From Tetradesmus obliquus (lineage: Eukaryota > Chlorophyta > Chlorophyceae > Sphaeropleales > Scenedesmaceae): 64,000 bases of DNA. Below the pieces are notes generated by a model. The model made no database searches and was not told the DNA's origin. It saw nothing but the letters and a program-made list of their open reading frames with translations. How positions within the stretch are numbered: position 1 is the first letter of the stretch; each line of letters begins with the position of its first letter. Positions 19,800 through 29,972 of the stretch are shown here, piece by piece. The translations under genes and the position numbers were made by a program. Location of the stretch: NCBI GenBank assembly GCA_030272155.1, contig CP126196.1:1674001-1738000 (forward strand), read 5' to 3'.

Positions 19800-21656
19800 A
19801 TGACCCTCGTCGCTGACCAGCTACAGGCGGAGCAGCTGCAACACCGGCTGTCTGATATCCATCAAGATCGATTTCAATCGCCTGCCAGAATCGTGAAGAT
19901 GTGCGCAACAGCCCGCAACGGCGTGATGAACGCCCGCAGCAGGACGCAGCTGCCAGACGAGAGAGCTTTGACAGGCTTGCCAGACACGACTGCAGCAGCT
20001 GAGGAGCAGCAGCTTGACATTCCTGTAAGGGATGTGGCCAGCGATGCTATTCATCACAGCTGGCGCGCGCAGCAGAAGTACCCGGTTGCCAGCTTTGTGC
20101 CCAGTGCAGAGCTGCTGCAGCTGGAGCTGCAGCCCCAGCTCCTGCAGGGGCTAGTGGAGCAGGCAGTTGTGACAACGATAGCAAGGCTGGCATGCAGCAT
20201 GGATCAGCACGGATCCCCGATGGCCGCTGCCGCTGCAGCTGCTGGCACACTTTGGCAGGCTGATCAGCAGCAGCAGCTTGATGCTGCTGCCACAGCAGTC
20301 GATCAGAGAAGTGCATTTGTGCGGCAGTTCCTGGCAGTTGACGCACAAGCAGCTTTAGTTGGCAGCAGTGCCTGCACCAGCACTGCGAGCCACTGGGCAA
20401 ATAGCAGCACGCCACTCGCAGCCACGGAGGCAGGCTTGCTGACCTGGCAGCAGCAGCTGCCCTCATCCCCTGTGCTGCCACCACACGGCGGCTTGAGTGC
20501 ACTGGGCGGCGCAGATGCTGTGTCAGCAGCAGCGTTCTTCAGAGGCAATTGCGCCAAGGGGCCTGCTACTGCGCCCGGCCCGGCCCCGCCGCCTCCCGCA
20601 GCATCGCGCGGCAGGCCTGCACCTGTACGGCGAAGGACGTTCAGCGGCATGCAGCATGCCATGCCAGCTCGTTCCTCAGCTTCGGCAGCAGCAGCAACCG
20701 CGCCTGCCACACCATACATGGCTGGCAGTGGGTTGCATGCCCCCTGGACACCGAGCACTGGCAACGCCTGCATCAGCTGCCCGCCACACCTGCTGTCCAG
20801 CAGCTTGGCACGGGCCAGCAGCACTGGCGACATCGCCGCATTCCCTGCGGGCGCAATCAAGGCAGTGCGGCGCAACAGCAGTGGCAACAGCTGCTGCAGC
20901 AGGCTCAGCGACTGCAGCAGCGGCTTCGCTAGCAGCCGCAGCAGCAGTGACGGCGGCGGCAGCAGCAGCAGCAGCAGCCCAGAGGCTCTGCCAACGCCCT
21001 CAGCAATCACGGCATGCACCAGCTGCGGACAGCTGCAGCCCCCGGCGGCAGCAGCAGCAGCAGCTAGCCCAGCGCGCCGCCTGCTGCTGCAGCCTTTGCA
21101 GTTGCAGCCGCCCAGCGTTGGTGCTCGCCAGCCGTCGCCACCGCAGGCGCTGCGTGGCGCTGGCAACACCACCCCAGGCAAGACCAGCCCCCGCACTAAG
21201 TTTGTCTCCCCAGCAACGCCACCATCGCCAGGCGCTGGCAGCTTTTCTGGGGCGCCTGCATGCGCACCAGCCGGCTGCAGCAGTGGCAGCAGGTTTGTGG
21301 TTGCGCCGCCTCGTGCGCTTTTGCAGCGCGGCGCATGTGGAGGCGCAGAGCTGCGGGCCAGCGTGGGCAGGTACCGCCGCTTCAGCACCTCCATGAGTGG
21401 CTTGGCGGGAGAGGCTTCTTCGCTGAGCGATGGCGCACTTGGCGCGGCTGGGAGTGTGCTTGATAGTGCACGGTTTGGCGGAGGCGAGTGCGCGAGGTTT
21501 AGGTGGGCTGGCTGCAGCCTGGATGGTAGGGTTCTGGGCTGTGGTGGGATGCCCAGCTCACCGTCAGGCGCGGCTTGTGGTGGCGGAGGTGCTGCGGCGT
21601 ATGCTGCAGCAATGGCAGCTGTGAGCACGGGATCAGCTGGTATGGCGGGACAGTGA
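19800..21656 (+). CDS. Hypothetical Ser/Ala/Pro-rich protein, single long ORF
   Basis: Unrecognised. The frame is open from 19731 to the TGA at 21656; the first ATG is at 19800, giving 618 residues. A good acceptor (TTGCTTGCAG|GCGACTC, 19753) lies upstream in the same frame, so a 5' exon may be missing. The first 200 residues are mixed and partly helical (QLQAEQLQHRLSDIHQD). The rest is low complexity: Ala runs, poly-Ser (SSDGGGSSSSSS), Pro-rich stretches, and three basic-Ser/Thr sites of kinase-target type (RRRTFSG, VRRNSSG, RYRRFSTS). No membrane segment or catalytic domain is visible. The antisense strand is also open for 481 codons, a by-product of GC-rich composition. The Ser-rich regulatory look is only suggestive. 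Confidence 0.5.
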   Translation: MTLVADQLQAEQLQHRLSDIHQDRFQSPARIVKMCATARNGVMNARSRTQLPDERALTGLPDTTAAAEEQQLDIPVRDVASDAIHHSWRAQQKYPVASFVPSAELLQLELQPQLLQGLVEQAVVTTIARLACSMDQHGSPMAAAAAAAGTLWQADQQQQLDAAATAVDQRSAFVRQFLAVDAQAALVGSSACTSTASHWANSSTPLAATEAGLLTWQQQLPSSPVLPPHGGLSALGGADAVSAAAFFRGNCAKGPATAPGPAPPPPAASRGRPAPVRRRTFSGMQHAMPARSSASAAAATAPATPYMAGSGLHAPWTPSTGNACISCPPHLLSSSLARASSTGDIAAFPAGAIKAVRRNSSGNSCCSRLSDCSSGFASSRSSSDGGGSSSSSSPEALPTPSAITACTSCGQLQPPAAAAAAASPARRLLLQPLQLQPPSVGARQPSPPQALRGAGNTTPGKTSPRTKFVSPATPPSPGAGSFSGAPACAPAGCSSGSRFVVAPPRALLQRGACGGAELRASVGRYRRFSTSMSGLAGEASSLSDGALGAAGSVLDSARFGGGECARFRWAGCSLDGRVLGCGGMPSSPSGAACGGGGAAAYAAAMAAVSTGSAGMAGQ

Positions 21657-23521
21657 TGGGTGACCCGTTGCGCAGCGTTGCGCTCGTGGTGCTTGTGCGG
21701 GTGCAGGCGTATGCACTGTGCAAGCATGCATACACTCTGTGGCTTCACAGGATGGATTTTGTGGGAAAGAGTAAGGCATACCTGGGCAAACAGAGCACTT
21801 CATGGGGAGTGCAGGCTTTTCTGTTTGCTGTTGCTTGGGCAATGGCCATCTTGTTAAGGGTTCTGACCTGCAGCAGGCGTCTAGTTGTTGAGTTGCTTGT
21901 TGTGCTGTGAGGTCTGTGTGCGATGAAAGAGACCACAGCGTCTTGTGCATTAAATGGCCACTGGTTAATTGTGCACGAGTATTGTGCACATGAGCCTTGA
22001 AGATTTGCTGCTGACTGGTGGCAGGCAGGAGACAGCTGGTTGGTTGGTTGCAGCATGCAGCGTTGTCTTGCGGTTGTGTTGCTTATGGCTGTCCGGTTTG
22101 TGGAGTAGCAGCAGGCACTCAGACGTGGCGGTACATGCTGCTGCAAGCAGCGGCATACGATGCAACAATAGTCGCTGCTGTCATCAGTCAGCTGGAAAAA
22201 AGATATGTGGCGAGATGGTGTCTTCAGGGTGAGTCGTTTGCAGGCTTCAGGCAGCTGGGCGAGCACAGATGCAAGTGCATGGTATTGGTTGTTTCATTGC
22301 ATCGGTTGCCACGGCACGGCTGCATTCTATGCAGTTGCGGCTGTGGTAGGCAATGGCAGCTGCGTGACCAACATTGCTTTCGACAGCACTGCAAGGAGTG
22401 TGCTGAGCAGCTGCCATTGCCGGCAGCAAAGCACAGGTAGTTGCATACACCTGTCAGCAGCACTGCAGGGAGAGGCATAGGCGCGGCACTGCCAGTCAGG
22501 CAGACACAATGCTGATGGCACAAATGGTGCGAGTCAGCAGGAGCCCTTGGTCATCTGTGGCAGGATGTTTTGTGCTGCAGGGCAGCAGTTGAACTCATCA
22601 GCAGGTTGCATACGGCAGGTTGGGGCCGCTGCATCGTGTAGCAGCTCATGCAGTAGCTTAGCATGTTTCACAGCATCAATGAAGTGCCGCGTGGCAGCCC
22701 TACATTGCTGCAGCAGCACAGCCTGCTCCTAGTAGGGCGCGTTGCCAGTTCATGGCACAGCAGTACATCTGGCTCGCAACTTCTGGGCACATCTCAGCTG
22801 GCTGCAAACACGTTTGCAGTGGTATGGTCGGTGCAATGGGTTTGTTCCAGCAGCAGTGAGGTGTGTGCACACGCTTTCAGACGTCATCCTCATCTTTCAC
22901 TCAGGATCCTTGCACTGCCGTTGCCTGTTCAGGCAATAGCAAAACATGGCGGAAATTTTCTGTTGCTCATTATCAGTATGTGGTGACAGGTGCTGCACGT
23001 TGTGTTGCATCTGGCAGTGCTCTGCTGCATGCTGTGCAATGCACAGCACTGGCATTGTGAATGGGCGAGCCGCCAGCAGGCGGTGTCTGCATTACTGCTA
23101 TTCCGTCAAACAGCAACATGCAACCTAGGTCTTTGGTGCAGCTGCTACAGCTGGCACCCATGCACACATCACGGGTTATCTGTACGGTATGTTACGAACC
23201 CAGGCACAGACTACTAGGCATTTCAAGCAGAGCTGTGCTGCTAGCAGCTCTGTCCCAGTAAGCCGCCAGCCCACCAATTTTGGCTGTGGCGAATCAGCTA
23301 CTGCATTGGGATGGCAGCATTCTCCTGGTTAAGGTTTGGTCCTTGGCAGCACTTCCAACTCATGCAGGCGAGGCTGCTGCGCCGCAGCTGGCACGCCACT
23401 GTGCCATGTTATGTGTGTCAGCACAGTGCTCGCACTTCAGGCACACCATGCTGTGTTGATCAGCTTTGTGCTCCATGCTTGTCTGCCAATCCTCAAACCA
23501 GTTCGTACGACTCTCATCTGT

Positions 23522-23690
23522 GCAGGGCAAAGCACGGAAGCGTGCTGCATGCTTGTGCCTTGTCGTTGCTGTTGTGTGTGGCAGCGCCGCTGTGCGCGTG
23601 CTACTGCAGGGCAAAGAACGGCAGCGTGCTCCTTGCTTGTGCCTTGTCATTCCTGTTGTGTGTGGCAGCGCCGCTGTGCGCGTGCTATTG
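23522..23690 (+). repeat. 84-bp tandem duplication
   Basis: Two copies beginning GCAGGGCAAAG at 23522 and 23606, each ending GCGCCGCTGTGCGCGTGCTA, about 93 percent alike by eye. 84 is a multiple of three and both copies are open in one frame, but no gene is evident. Confidence 0.85.
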
Positions 23691-26600
23691 CAACGGGGAC
23701 AATTTGCTAGTGTTAGCCTGCTGAAGGTTATCCGGCCGCGAAGCTTCTTGTTTGGGTCACTTGTGTCTCCAGTGGTGCTGGTGTGTGCGGGGCTGGCAGT
23801 GAAGAGGACCTGCAGGCACACTTGACAGAAGCATGCGTAGGGCTACTCGCTGCAGCCGTACTCTGGCTGCATCACTGCAAACCCGCTGTGTGGTGTTTGC
23901 GGCAGTTGGTGCTGATGTTGTAGCTGGCGCAGTGCTGGGCTGAGATGCACATGCACCACGGTCCTGGCCCAAGGACTGACAACTGCGTTTATGCATGGTT
24001 AGACTGGCTGTCATCGGTCCCTGGACGCTGCGTTCTGTGGCGAATAGTATGCTGTTTTGTGGCTGAACCTGTGTATATACTCAGTGTTAGGACCGCTTAC
24101 GACTGCAACAACGACAGTCTTGACTATGCATCTTGTGCAGCCCAACCTGCCAGCAGTATAAGTGCTGAGCATGTGCGTTGTTGCTGCCTCTTTGCTGGTT
24201 CGAGCCGTCAGGATATGCGCATACATGACTGGACAGCTGATGTACTGGCTCCAGCGTGGCATGATATGCATACATGCACATGATGTGTGCCCAAGCATTA
24301 GCAAGAGGTCAAATGAGGCGGATCATCTGCAGCAGGAGCTGCTGCTGCCAATTGAGCAGGGGAGCTCCTCTGTGTGTTTATGCTGCTTGAGCGTGATGTT
24401 GTGCTGCTGCCTTTGCTTAGGCAGCTCACTTACGTGCAGGTTGCTAGCAAAAAAGCAGTCGATTCTGACGCCAGTGTTGTCTCATTTTCCTTACGCACTT
24501 GCTAGCCTTATACAAGCTACATTCTGGCTGGTGTTGATGAACTGTATTTCCCCCTTGCTCTTTGCCATGCCTGCCCCATCGCATGCGTTTCTGTTTATAC
24601 TGCTCTGAAGCGTTAAGTGATGGTGATCATCACAGCGTGCATTGCTGTGTGTGTGAGGACCAGATCAGAGCGCCGCGAAGTATTTAAGCTGCGCTCAGCA
24701 TCAATCACCAGTGTTGTGATGTATCTACCTACTGCCACGCACAGCTCGCATAGCAGAGCACAGCTCGTGTAGCGCTCCCTGCTCAGAGCACTGCCAAGCA
24801 GCTGCTGAGCAGTGCTGGAGCATCGCAGCTACCTGCAGCCACGTTTCTTGTGGTTCTGTGTGTGACTCCGTGCATGGGTTGAAATGTTTTGAGTGCTGCC
24901 GCTGTGCTGACAGAACATAGTAGACACACCCATGTGGGCCGTTGCCTGTCTTGATGTGTCAGGCTGCTGAGCTGCATGGGGCCAATGATCATGTGTTGGC
25001 CAAGCGTCTTTGACACCACTGTGCTTGCCTCAATTACGTGCAACAGTGTGCTGTGCCTACCAGACGCTTGATCAGAGTGCATACAGCGCAGCACGCCTGT
25101 TTTCATCATGAAGGGTGCTGCTCAATCAAAGTACAAGTACAGAACAAGTGACAGTGTTGGTCAAGTTTGCTAGTTTCCCTGTCTGGTTTGATATTCCCAG
25201 GCCTTTCCTGCCCTGCAACGCCGCGGCTGTGTGAAACACACAACTGTTGCGCCACATGCTGAGCGTCCTGTTATCTGATGTGACACAGTAGAACGCCAGC
25301 AGCACATGCATAGGATGAGCGTGAGCCGTCAGTCTGGCTGTCATATGTGAGTTGTTTGTCTTGGCTGGCACTACTGTGAGCTGCATGTTATTCTGCACAT
25401 GGGCCGCTGTGGTGCCGCCAGACAGACGGGCTGGCTGCAAGTATTCCCACAAAGCATGCAAGCACACGTCAAAGGGAGGGCAGAGCATGGCAAAGGCCTG
25501 CCTGAGCGTCTAGAGGCTTTGAAGGACTGCGTAGGATTGATGCACCCTTCTGCGCCTTGTTTGCGCTTAGCAGCTGCAGGCTGATTGTGATGCTGCAGCT
25601 GCGGCCGGCGCGGTCTGTGTACTGTTTGAACTTATCGTGCTCGGCGAGTGATTGAGTCTGTCTTGATTTTGTACTGCCCTTCCTGGCTCAGCGCACCTGC
25701 TGCTGCTGTGGTCACGTGCTGCCTGAGAACTTGTGTGGGCTGCGTAGCGGGGAGGGGATCTTTGGTGAGGCACCCTGCTGGCATCAGGCACACTGTGCCA
25801 GATGCTTCCTGTTGGCCAAAAATGCATGCTGGGTTACACACATCGGTGCTGTCAGCCGCGGCTCTGGTCTGCTACGAAGCGGGCAATGGCAGGCAAGCAC
25901 TGCAAGGGGGGCAGGGCGCCTCCTGCGTCCTACATGGACATGCATGCTTTCGCAGCGTGCGATCAGCTGTCATTGTGCATGCAGCTGCAGGTGTGTTTGG
26001 TGGTGATGTGCTGCGAACCACACTGGGACCAAGGACAGCGGCAACCACACAAATACATACAATACTACTGTCTTGGCTACTCCAGCGTGTGCTGTTGGCA
26101 CATGCATCAAGAGTCGGCAGGGGTGCTGCGTGCATGCCAAGCTATGTGGTGTGCCAACTATTGTTGAGGAAACCGCACTGTGCCGATATGTGTGCCTTGT
26201 GTGAGACTACGCTTCAGCACTTTGCAAGAATGCCGTTGTAGTTGGAACACTCTTTGAGTGTGCCATCTACATTGTGAGGTTTTGGGTTGCTGTTCTCTGT
26301 GGTGGGTCTTGCTTGGTTGCCTGCTATACTGCATCGTGTTGGTGGAGTTCTGACACAGCTGCTCTCTACATTACACCTCGACGCACTGACTGGCGCGTCT
26401 GGCGTGTTTTCAGGCTACTCAACCGCCTTGTGACTGGCCACAAGCTTTCAGTGGCAGCTAATACAATCGGTGCAGCTCTGGCTTACGTTTGCAGTGTCCT
26501 GCTGTGGTGCTGCCCCTGCTGCACAGCTCTTGGGTTGAGCTCACAGCAGCGCAAGCAGGAGTGGCAGCCGCAGATGCACCAAGCATCCAGCTGAACAACA

Positions 26601-26756
26601 CAATCTGCATTCACGTGTGCAGGCCTCAGGGCGCAGCTAGATGCACGCCGGCACCGTACACTTGACCAGGATGCAGAGCAGCAATTGTTGTTGCCTGCAT
26701 GAGGCGCAGTTGGAGTTATTTCTATTTAGTGGATCGTGCAGCCTGCTGCCATGCTT

Positions 26757-26905
26757 GTCTGAGCATTGCTGGCCGTTGCTGGGTGAGCATTGCTGGCCGA
26801 TGCAGGGTGGTTAGTCGGTGGTCTGTCGTTGGTCTGTCTGAGCATTGCTGGCGGTTGCTGGGTGGCCAGTCAGTGGTCTGTCAGTGGTCTGTCTGAGCAT
26901 TGCTG
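26757..26905 (+). repeat. Minisatellite built on TGAGCATTGCTGG
   Basis: TGAGCATTGCTGGC recurs near 26760, 26785, 26839 and 26896, interspersed with GGTCTGTC.GT and GGTGGCCAGTCAG units, giving an irregular higher-order tandem array. Confidence 0.75.
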
Positions 26906-26976
26906 GCTGCTGCTAGATGGCCAGTCAGCCGCCGTGCAGCCAGGCAGGCAAGGGTGTTGCACACTGCCTGGCTTGT

Positions 26977-26986
26977 CATCATCATC

Positions 26987-27051
<65 letters not shown>
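26977..27051 (+). repeat. (CAT)n microsatellite, about 24 units
   Basis: CATCATCAT run with one CTT interruption near its start. It is flanked by a 16-bp direct repeat CACTGCCTGGCTTGTC at 26962 and 27076, so the flank was duplicated together with the microsatellite. It is the only large non-CTG/CGG triplet tract in the window. Confidence 0.9.
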
Positions 27052-28433
27052 TACCTCATCATGTTACGCATCAACCACTGCCTGGCTTGTCTCTGGCCAT
27101 AATGCACTCATCATCCGTCATCACTGCATCAACACACAACATCTTGTCCCTCCTTGCATTGTGGTGCAATCTGCTGTCACCAGTGAAGTCCTTGCAGCAG
27201 CGACGGCACGTGTCACTCAGCAGATGCTTCGTGGTTATTGGTCGATCAAAGCAAGCAATGCATCAGCACGCCAGTGCCGTCTGCGCTTGTGTTTTGGCTG
27301 GGTTATCGCTGGAGTATGCCACCATGTTGCAGGTGTACGCAACTGTTGTGCTAATATCTGTGTTGTGCTGCTGTTGCAGCATGCTGCTGCCTGCAGCGGC
27401 TAGGGCTGCTGGCACTGTCAACAGCAGCGGCTGCATGACACACTCCGGCGGTGGTCATGAAAACGTTGCGCACTGACGGTGTTGCGGCCCCTGCTGCTGC
27501 ACGCATCATGGCTGCTGATACTATCTGTATGTGGCACATGCACAGTACCCTCATCAGCTTGTGCGCAAGCGCTTGCTGCAAGCACGGCTCGTCCAGAGTT
27601 GCATCGTGTACACAATAAACTATCTGGTTGAACGGCGTTGCTATAGTACAAGTGCCGTAAAGATACATGTGCTGTGGAATGGGCGTATGGTTTCTCTGGT
27701 GTCTGCAGCTGCGTACGGCATGGTGCACCGTGTGCTGCGTGCTGCGTGCTGTAAGTCCTAGCGCGCCTGTGCTGGCAGGCCCACACGCATGCCAGTCGCC
27801 TGTCTGATCTGTTTGATCTGTAACTTACTTATGTTTTGATCTCTAAACGTGCGCTTCTTTGGCGGACTGCGATCCACGCGGGCCTGGCGCAGCAGGCACC
27901 TGCCGCGTAACCGTCATCTACGGTTCGGAACGTCACACGAAATCATCGGCGGGCCGCAGCTGGTTCAGGGCGTCAGCGAAATCATGCATCATCATTACAC
28001 CAATGAATAGTAAGCCAATAGAGGTGGCGCTGCTGATTTTTCGGAGTGCTTTCACCCAGGTTTAAACCCTTCACCTACTAGATTTCCCTGGACAGGTGAG
28101 CGGGCGACAGCAAGCAAGGCTCACATATACTCCGTCGGTACCCATTATGCGGCTCACGAAAGTTGTACGTCGGCAGCTGTATAGTGCCACAACAAACTTC
28201 AGCACACAATGCAGCAGCAGTGCCACCTTGTGTGGCAATGCGTGCATTGCAACTTCTACTAGCTAGTAGCTAGCAGGTGCTGCTACAGCAGTCTTGCTGC
28301 ATTTCACAGTGATCCACACAGATCTGGCACCTGCATCACCTTATCTGCCACCCAGCACAATTGTCCTGCCCCCTGCAACCACCGCCTGCAGATCCAACAC
28401 ACGTGACAGCTACTTGATCAAGCTGCCGCAGCA

Positions 28434-29149
28434 ATGCACAGGCTACTCTGCCTTCTGGTGGCGCTGCTGGCATGCAGTGCCACTCAAGCTACTGCTGCCC
28501 GCTCCCTGACCACGTTTGCCCACCTGTGGCTGCATGGCGATGGAGCTCCCCGCAGCAACAATGAGAGCCCGGTCGCGCCCCTCAGCAGTGGCAGCAAGTG
28601 GCGCGCCGATCTGAGTGGTGACAAGAACATCAAGCCAAACACAACAGGTGAGATCACGCCTGTGCAGGTGTCACATGCGACCGTAATGCGCATGCATGTA
28701 GTCTATTCACCTTGCAGTGGTCTCATGTGGCATGGCAGATGAGTGCATGTCATCAACGACCATAATGCGCGTGCACGTAATCTCAGTGACGTGCACATGG
28801 CCTCGTGCAACATGCAGAGCGTGACCATAATGCGCAGGGCAGCACTGTACTGCCTAAGCTTGGGTAATGACTGCGATGGCAGCAGCTGTAGCTGCAAGAA
28901 GCTGGACACTTCCATAACGCAGAATACGCTGCGAGCTTGCAGGGTAACAGCATTCAACATGTGCGAACCAAATGCTCTTTGTAAAATGTATGCTGGGTTC
29001 TTATGTGCATTCATGCAGGCACATTGATCCTACCGGTGCACTGAGGCTGTCACACCACATCAGCAGCTCTGCCACTGCAGATGCACTGCTGTTGGCTGTC
29101 ACCTGCCGCGCCCAGACAACAAGACTCGCCTCAATGTATTGAGCACCGC

Positions 29150-29226
<77 letters not shown>

Positions 29227-29940
29227 AGGCGTGCCTGCCCCGCTGCCTGGCCCTGCCAAGGGCACCTTTGAGATGACCCTAGATGAGGGGGGCCAGAAAG
29301 CCAGCTGGAAGCTGCAGCTGTGTGATGTGCCGCACTACATCGCCTCCCACCTGCACTCGGTGAGTGGCTGGCTGCAGCGCAGTGCAGTGTGTTGCATTGC
29401 ATTGCATTGCATTGGTGCAATGCGGTGAATCACAATGCAGGAACGTCCCCCTTTACATGGCAGCTTACTGTCATAGCCTGCAAGGAGAAGGAGTAGTATT
29501 GTGTGAGTCTCGGCACCATCTTACAGTTGCTGCTGCGGACCATACTGTTGCAGCACATGTAGGATGCTGCCAAGACTCGCATGAACGACAGTATGGTCCA
29601 CTGCACATAACTTATCTCACCGTTGGGTATGGCAAAGACCACCCGTGTGCGGTGCTGTATGGTTGGCAGTTGGCTGAGAGACTTACTGTGCCACAGTGTG
29701 CAGTGCACAGTGGCTGCAGCTGCATGTGCTGGGAAGCAACTGGTGCACATCGTCTCCGGCTGCTGCTGCCCACGTTGCGGTGTCATTTCCTATGCCACAA
29801 TGTTGGTACCAGTTGAGTTGATTACATCTTTTGTCTGCTGCTCGAGCCACATGGGCTGGGGAACCACTCGCGCGTGTGGTTTAGAGCTGCAGGTCATGCT
29901 TGCACTTTGGCAGGTTGAAAACTAATCCAACACACACAGG

Positions 29941-29972
<32 letters not shown>

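Larger units (their letters stand above)
21657..28433. other. 6.8-kb gene-poor region
   Basis: No frame longer than about 200 codons and no chain of phase-compatible exons was found on either strand. The sequence is TG/GC-rich with scattered GCTGCTG and short tandem repeats (23522-23690, 26757-26905, 26977-27051). Several short frames look hydrophobic (for example 26274-26594), but none has recognisable motifs. It could hold a noncoding transcript, long untranslated regions, or degraded DNA. The last part (27840-28140) is distinctly poorer in CTG and may be a separate insertion. Confidence 0.45.

Noticed and set aside
20303-21748. 481-codon minus-strand frame antisense to the Ser/Ala-rich ORF
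   Set aside because: GC-rich codon bias makes the antisense open; it starts within flanking sequence, has no splice support, and the plus frame is longer.
26274-26594. 106-codon hydrophobic frame as a membrane protein
   Set aside because: No ATG-based conserved start, no motif, and many comparable chance frames occur in the same low-complexity region.
26900-27403. Poly-Ile/His frames over the CAT repeat
   Set aside because: Products of a microsatellite read in different frames, with no flanking coding evidence.
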